Positions 7,901-10,639 of a DNA stretch of 10,639 bases are shown piece by piece; the stretch's first letter is position 1, and each line of letters starts with the position of its first letter. The position numbers were made by a program, and so were the translations under genes. The notes under the pieces were generated by a model. That model was not told where the DNA came from. It did not search any database and saw only the letters and a list, made by a program, of their open reading frames with translations. This DNA comes from Phoronis pallida (taxonomy: Eukaryota > Phoronida > Phoronidae), in NCBI GenBank assembly GCA_028565715.1, contig JAOXYC010230570.1, positions 1-10,639 of the forward strand, written 5' to 3'.

Positions 7901-9631
7901 ATTCAACCAGATGCACATCTGACATTTTCATTTCACTACTTGTTTTGGTATAGGTGTTGTCACGCAACAATTTTTTCGAAATCGTTATGAAAATATTGCA
8001 ACCAAATGAAAATATGGCAAATAAAATCCTTTTTTTTGTCGTAGCTTATACAGTTTTTGAGATATTAGGTTCCAACTGTTGGGGTCATTTTTTTATTGTC
8101 ACCTGATATAACTACAGCAGGTGAGGACCAATCACAGTCTGGCTTGGCAGTTTGAGTGACCTCACATGCATAAATTATTGACACCAACTTTCAGCTGTAA
8201 CTAAACAGACCCTAGATCACGAGGGCCTAAAAATTCTAGGGCTGTTGGGGAGACTTACAGAAGGGTTACACCTCTTGAGTTCTTTGATGCAAGCACTGAT
8301 GATATCAAGTAGAGATAGCTGACATAGGTTCATAGATGGCGTCATTTGTACATGCATTTCTATGACGTCTGGCTGGAATAAAATTAGAAAATACAGATAA
8401 TAATAATAATGTCAGTTGATATCCAAATAGAACAGGAAGCGAGAAGATGCTGACTCCCAAAATGATTTTTCTCTAGTTGACATTAAAACATTAGCCTAAA
8501 TCTTTCAACATTTTTCAAGGAAGAGACTTCATTACTGCAATAATAAAATATTGTTTTATGTTAGGATTTGTCTACAAAGGAATATTATTTGCTTAATTAC
8601 AATCACCTGAAAAACGGGTAATTTAGTGCATGTGTTCGTATGATGTGTTTTATTGACTTGATCTGGACTAAATTGGATGTTCATCATTTTAACGCCTTGT
8701 TAACATAACTTTATCCAAGTCTCAATCAATCATGCACGTTGGATAAACATACACATTAAATAACCTTTTTATACCATCTTAAAACCAAAGAATTATACCT
8801 TTTCTGTCAAGTCTTGCCACCTGTATTGCACGTAGGTGATATAAAACATTATACTAAGTGTAATAGGCCCGGCATTGAGGCCTCATCATGAATAAGACCA
8901 CCTGCAAAATCGTTTTTTTATATACATGAAGCATGGACGTACCTGGTGTTTCTCCAGACAGGACAGGACTGATGCATGGAATCTCGGCCACAGGAAGAGC
9001 TTGCGTACAAATAGATTCTTCATCACTCGTTCAACATGACAGAACCCTGTAGTGAAGGCCTGCGGTGAGCCGGAGAAACCCTTGATGAATCCCATCTGTA
9101 ACCGAATTGTGAAGGGATTATAAACAGAATTCAGAATTGTTTAGATTAATTAATCAAAAACAGATAGTCCTTATGTATGATCATTTAAGTCATAAAAACA
9201 ATGCAACGTATCATCCAAATGTAAGGCTGAACAGAACAGATCTTGGACTTGTTTTCATGTTGTCTTTCACCAAGGTTACCTATTTCATATCTGGTTTAGT
9301 GTATTTCAGACCAACCAGATGTTGAATTTAAAGCTTCAATCGAACAACAACAATATATTAATACTGAATTATAGGTCGTCATTTAACGAGCTTTAAATCC
9401 AGGAAGCTATGGACGATTTACTTTTCAATGTTGACAGTTGAACCTTTGCTGAGCCATTTGCGATGATAAAAATGCAAATTTAGAGTCTTGTTGAGCTAAG
9501 CGTTTGAATGGGGCTAGTTTTTGTTATTGTTACCGGTGAGGTGAGTCTCTTTTAAAGACTGAATATTACAAACCTTATTTTTCTGTCTGTACAGGCGGAG
9601 TATAAATGCTTCCTGGCATGATTCAATTATT
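4845..9631 (-). CDS. ERCC4: ERCC4/XPF DNA repair endonuclease, partial (six internal exons)
   Basis: Exons on the minus strand in order: 9574-9631, 8943-9095, 8259-8372, 6976-7124, 5644-5697, 4845-4914. All have GT/AG borders and consistent phases (0, 0, 0, 2, 2), and join into 199 codons without a stop. The product follows human XPF over about residues 139-337 (numbering from memory): [23 protein letters not shown] with [28 protein letters not shown] and NSGWLFMDS are near-exact family blocks. This is part of the degenerate SF2 helicase-like half and the helical region after it. XPF pairs with ERCC1 in the nucleus, cuts DNA 5' of bulky lesions in nucleotide excision repair, and acts in crosslink repair. 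The ERKxxxD nuclease and HhH2 domains are not in the window. The upstream exons lie beyond the right edge. No frameshift is seen, so the gene looks functional. Confidence 0.97.
4915..5643 (-). other. ERCC4 intron carrying a fold-back element
   Basis: 729-base intron with a GTCAGT donor and a TATCAG acceptor. About half of it is the inverted-repeat element at 4971-5345. The rest is AT-rich with nothing recognised. Confidence 0.85.
4971..5345. mobile_element. Fold-back (MITE-like) element with nested inverted repeats
   Basis: GATTATTACC at 4971-4980 is the exact inverse of GGTAATAATC near 5336-5345. Inside, 4978-4992 pairs with 5083-5097 (14 of 15), and 5006-5024 pairs with 5051-5069 (17 of 19), around a GC-rich centre with CCGCGG. 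A second inverted pair joins about 5110-5131 with 5323-5343. The result is a strong hairpin followed by a larger loop. There is no transposase ORF. It looks like a non-autonomous DNA transposon or fold-back element; flanking target-site duplications are not certain. Confidence 0.7.
5644..5697 (-). CDS. ERCC4: ERCC4 exon, fifth visible
   Basis: 54 bases, entered and left in phase 2. It encodes [17 protein letters not shown], matching the XPF QYDCVTF block. The acceptor follows GTTTGTTTTTCAG. The donor is AAG|GTCAGT. The codon split across the upstream junction is CG+C, giving Arg. Confidence 0.96.
5698..6975 (-). other. ERCC4 intron with tandem repeat array
   Basis: 1278-base intron. Its upstream half (minus orientation) holds the array of about 160-bp repeats at 6205-6865. 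The remainder is AT-rich. Open stretches at 5843-6097 (84 codons), 6480-6692 and 6617-6907 are chance or repeat-derived. Confidence 0.85.
6205..6865 (+). repeat. Tandem array of about 160-bp units, four units
   Basis: The marker TTTGGCCAACAGGGGGAG (with small changes) starts at 6241, 6403, 6568 and 6723, giving spacings of 162, 165 and 155 bases. Each unit also carries a GAGCATGTGTACCAAGTTTCG-like word, a GGTTTCAGAGAAAATCAATGAAAA-like stretch (degenerate) and a TTTNTAACAAACA linker. The left edge CAAGAACAT...TGTGTACCAAATTAA recurs at the second block near 9975. Coding potential in the units is not conserved between copies. Confidence 0.9.
6976..7124 (-). CDS. ERCC4: ERCC4 exon, fourth visible
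   Basis: 149 bases, 49 codons plus CG. It begins [20 protein letters not shown] and includes [19 protein letters not shown], close to human XPF. The acceptor is TTATTTTTTAG at 7125-7126. The donor is ACG|GTAAGC. The first 43 bases of the exon and its acceptor are duplicated just upstream (7158-7233), so two nearly identical acceptors compete. Only the proximal one keeps the reading frame. Confidence 0.96.
7082..7157 (-). repeat. 76-bp tandem duplication, exon-proximal copy
   Basis: It covers the first 43 bases of the fourth ERCC4 exon, its AG acceptor and the polypyrimidine tract. It is identical to 7158-7233 except at 7104 (A here, T at 7180), a synonymous ACT/ACA difference in the Thr codon. 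Confidence 0.97.
7158..7233 (-). repeat. 76-bp tandem duplication, distal copy with decoy splice acceptor
   Basis: A second copy of the acceptor (AG at plus 7201-7202) and of the first 43 exon bases (7158-7200). Splicing here would read 14 normal codons and then, because 76 is not a multiple of three, run through the duplicated intron piece and the shifted true exon to an early TGA. This is a pseudo-exon fragment inside the intron. Confidence 0.95.
7234..8258 (-). other. ERCC4 intron remainder, nothing else recognised
   Basis: With 7125-7233 this makes an intron of 1134 bases. It is AT-rich, with a fortuitous 68-codon plus-strand frame at 7367-7573. No further exon, RNA gene or clear repeat was seen. 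Confidence 0.75.
8259..8372 (-). CDS. ERCC4: ERCC4 exon, third visible
   Basis: 114 bases, exactly 38 codons, phase 0 at both ends. It encodes [14 protein letters not shown] and later [16 protein letters not shown], matching the XPF stretch with HVxMTPxM and ACLKELK. The acceptor is TTTTATTCCAG and the donor TCT|GTAAGT. Confidence 0.97.
8373..8942 (-). other. ERCC4 intron, nothing recognised
   Basis: 570-base AT-rich intron. The only structure noted is a short ATA/TAA microsatellite at about 8397-8410. Confidence 0.8.
8397..8410. repeat. (ATA)n microsatellite
   Basis: About four and a half copies of a trinucleotide repeat (ATAATAATAATAAT-like) inside an ERCC4 intron. Too short to be informative. 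Confidence 0.6.
8943..9095 (-). CDS. ERCC4: ERCC4 exon, second visible
   Basis: 153 bases, 51 codons, phase 0 at both ends. It contains [29 protein letters not shown] and LWPRFHASV, the strongest XPF signature in the window. The acceptor is GGTTACAG directly before ATG; that Met is internal (Arg in human) and not a start. The donor is CAG|GTACGT. Confidence 0.98.
9096..9573 (-). other. ERCC4 intron, nothing recognised
   Basis: 478-base AT-rich intron between the GTTTGT donor at 9572-9573 and the acceptor at 9096-9097. A 62-codon plus-strand frame at 9137-9325 has no support. Confidence 0.8.
9574..9631 (-). CDS. ERCC4: ERCC4 exon, first visible
   Basis: 58 bases: an A completing a Lys or Arg codon, then 19 codons reading [19 protein letters not shown], almost identical to human XPF. 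The acceptor is AACTTTTTTCAG. The donor is AAG|GTTTGT, phase 0. The preceding exon (around the TSRILVVDFLTDRIP block of XPF) is not found before 10639, so that intron is longer than 1 kb. Confidence 0.96.
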
Positions 9632-9974
9632 CTGAAAAAAGTTAAAGGTTAGTGGCAGAAATGATAAAGAATGTCACAGTATTCTCCAAGTTTTAGACAG
9701 GTTCCACAAGAGAAAACCCATCTTCAAGAAATAAATGCAATTTTTCCTCTTATTCATTGGGACACAGTTGAGCAGAAACAAAATGCATTAAGATACTGTT
9801 GTAAGATTTGAATTAATTGTTGAAGTAATTGTAACCTTGCACATTGCTGACCCCTTTATCAAAAATCTTATCATTGACTACTAGAGCAATGCTAAATAGA
9901 TGCGTCTACGTGGGTGGTGCATTGAGGGAATGAAAATCAACAGAAATCATAGTTTCTTTTAGTAGGCAAATCGT
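9632..9974 (-). other. ERCC4 intron, left part, nothing recognised
   Basis: AT-rich sequence upstream (minus orientation) of the first visible exon. No XPF-like exon, repeat or RNA gene was seen before the dispersed repeat at 9975. Confidence 0.7.
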
Positions 9975-10251
9975 CAACAAGAACATGTGTACCAAATTAA
10001 AATTTGCCAATATCACCCACAGCATGTGTACCAGGTTTAATTCAAATTGCTTGCCCGGTTTCAGAATCAATTGATGAAAACCAATTACAGTGATTTTTAA
10101 CAAACAAATTTGTCCAACAGGCGAGCTAAGGTTGACCTGTCGTCCCGAACACCTTTCAATAGCCGCCAATCATCACTCAGAATATGTGTAATAAGTGGTT
10201 TCATAGAAAATTAATGGAAGCCAATAACAGCGATCTTTAATGAAAAGGCAG
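9975..10251 (+). repeat. Second block of the 160-bp repeat family
   Basis: It starts with the same CAAGAACAT...TGTGTACCAAATTAA edge as the array at 6205. It then carries AGCATGTGTACCAGGTTTAA, a GGTTTCAGAATCAATTGATG stretch, TTTGTCCAACAGGCGAGCTAA at 10109, and a decayed partial unit. About two diverged units in the same orientation as the first array. The 87-codon minus-strand frame across it (9906-10169) is only the reverse reading of the repeat. Confidence 0.85.
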
Positions 10252-10416
10252 GTTAATTTTCAATGTTACTTTGAACACAAAAAAATTAGCATCCATGGTG
10301 TTTTGCTAGGAATATGAACTAATGGCTTGAAAAGAATGATCTCATCCATTGGTAATTGAACCAGTACAATCTTGTTAGCAGAAAATCAGCTCTCATCTGT
10401 CAGGCCTTGGTAACAA
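10252..10416. other. Short unique spacer
   Basis: Separates the 160-bp repeat block from the GGTACC-rich minisatellite. No gene or signal was recognised. Confidence 0.5.
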
Positions 10417-10522
10417 CCGGGTACCCGGACACCAAACCAGTCACACGGACCTCAAACCAGGCACACGGACCTAAATACCGAGTACACGGACCCAAATACC
10501 GGGTATGCGATGATAATACCGG
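10417..10522 (+). repeat. Degenerate 20-21-bp minisatellite
   Basis: Five consecutive units of the form GTACNCGGACCNAAATACCGG can be laid out at 10421-10440, 10441-10460, 10461-10481, 10482-10502 and 10503-10522. The unit boundary GGGTAC(CC) is itself palindromic. GC content is clearly higher than in the surrounding DNA. The 60-codon frame at 10356-10538 is a shadow of this repeat (HGPKYRV twice). Confidence 0.85.
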
Positions 10523-10639
10523 GTACGCGGACAGATAGCAACTGGAGGCCAGCAGATTTGTCAATTGTCCGCGTACCCGGTACTCAGTCGCTATCTGTCC
10601 GCGTACCCGGTATTATCATCGCGTACCCGGTATTTTGGG
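10491..10639. repeat. Large palindrome of the minisatellite, reaching the window edge
   Basis: The left arm 10491-10543 is the near-exact inverse of the right arm 10586-10639: one single-base indel and about two mismatches over 53-54 bases. The 42-base loop contains one more inverted unit (GTCCGCGTACCCGGTA at 10567-10582). It is likely part of a longer fold-back element that continues past the window. Confidence 0.92.

Noticed and set aside
9093-9095. ATG at the start of the second ERCC4 exon as a translation start
   Set aside because: It follows directly on an AG acceptor, and the upstream exon joins in phase with strong XPF similarity, so it is an internal Met.
9906-10169. 87-codon minus-strand ORF
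   Set aside because: It is the reverse strand of the second repeat block; no XPF or other protein similarity.
1-10639. CRISPR array, bacterial operon, phage or tRNA genes
   Set aside because: Spliced animal genes, no regular spacer-repeat pattern, no ribosome binding sites and no cloverleaf recognised. The repeats present are eukaryotic dispersed and tandem repeats.

Overview
This is animal nuclear DNA: AT-rich, with spliced genes, GT/AG junctions, long introns and repeats. The gene content (an LRR-Ig membrane receptor family and an intron-rich ERCC4) and the repeat style suggest an invertebrate bilaterian. An invertebrate deuterostome such as a lancelet or acorn worm would fit, but nothing here fixes the species.

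Left part, 1-4800, plus strand. Two tandem paralogues encode single-pass membrane proteins. Copy 1 (1-687) is cut by the window edge and keeps the end of the LRR C-terminal cap, one Ig domain, a Ser/Thr/Pro stalk, a transmembrane helix and a short tail. Copy 2 (2516-3931) is complete at 471 residues: signal peptide, seven to eight leucine-rich repeats, LRRCT cap, Ig domain, stalk, glycine-rich transmembrane helix and 23-residue tail. Its CDS is one exon, probably preceded by a spliced 5' leader (acceptor at 2489). The copies also match in the first part of their 3' UTRs, so the duplicated unit includes the UTR.

Right part, 4845-9631, minus strand. Six exons of ERCC4 (XPF, the endonuclease subunit of XPF-ERCC1) can be read by eye. 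None of them stands out as a long ORF. They join in frame across all five introns into 199 consecutive codons matching about residues 139-337 of human XPF, in the helicase-like N-terminal half. The first exons lie beyond the right edge. The nuclease and HhH exons must lie to the left of 4845, and none is visible in 1-4844. If ERCC4 is intact, the receptor genes sit antisense inside one of its introns.

Repeats fill much of the non-coding DNA. They are a fold-back element in an ERCC4 intron (4971-5345), an array of about 160-bp units (6205-6865) with a second block of the same family at 9975-10251, a fresh 76-bp tandem duplication that copies an ERCC4 splice acceptor (7082-7233), and a 20-21-bp GGTACC-rich minisatellite that turns into a large palindrome at the right edge (10417-10639).

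The two gene types have no evident functional link: one is a cell-surface recognition-type protein family, the other a DNA repair nuclease.
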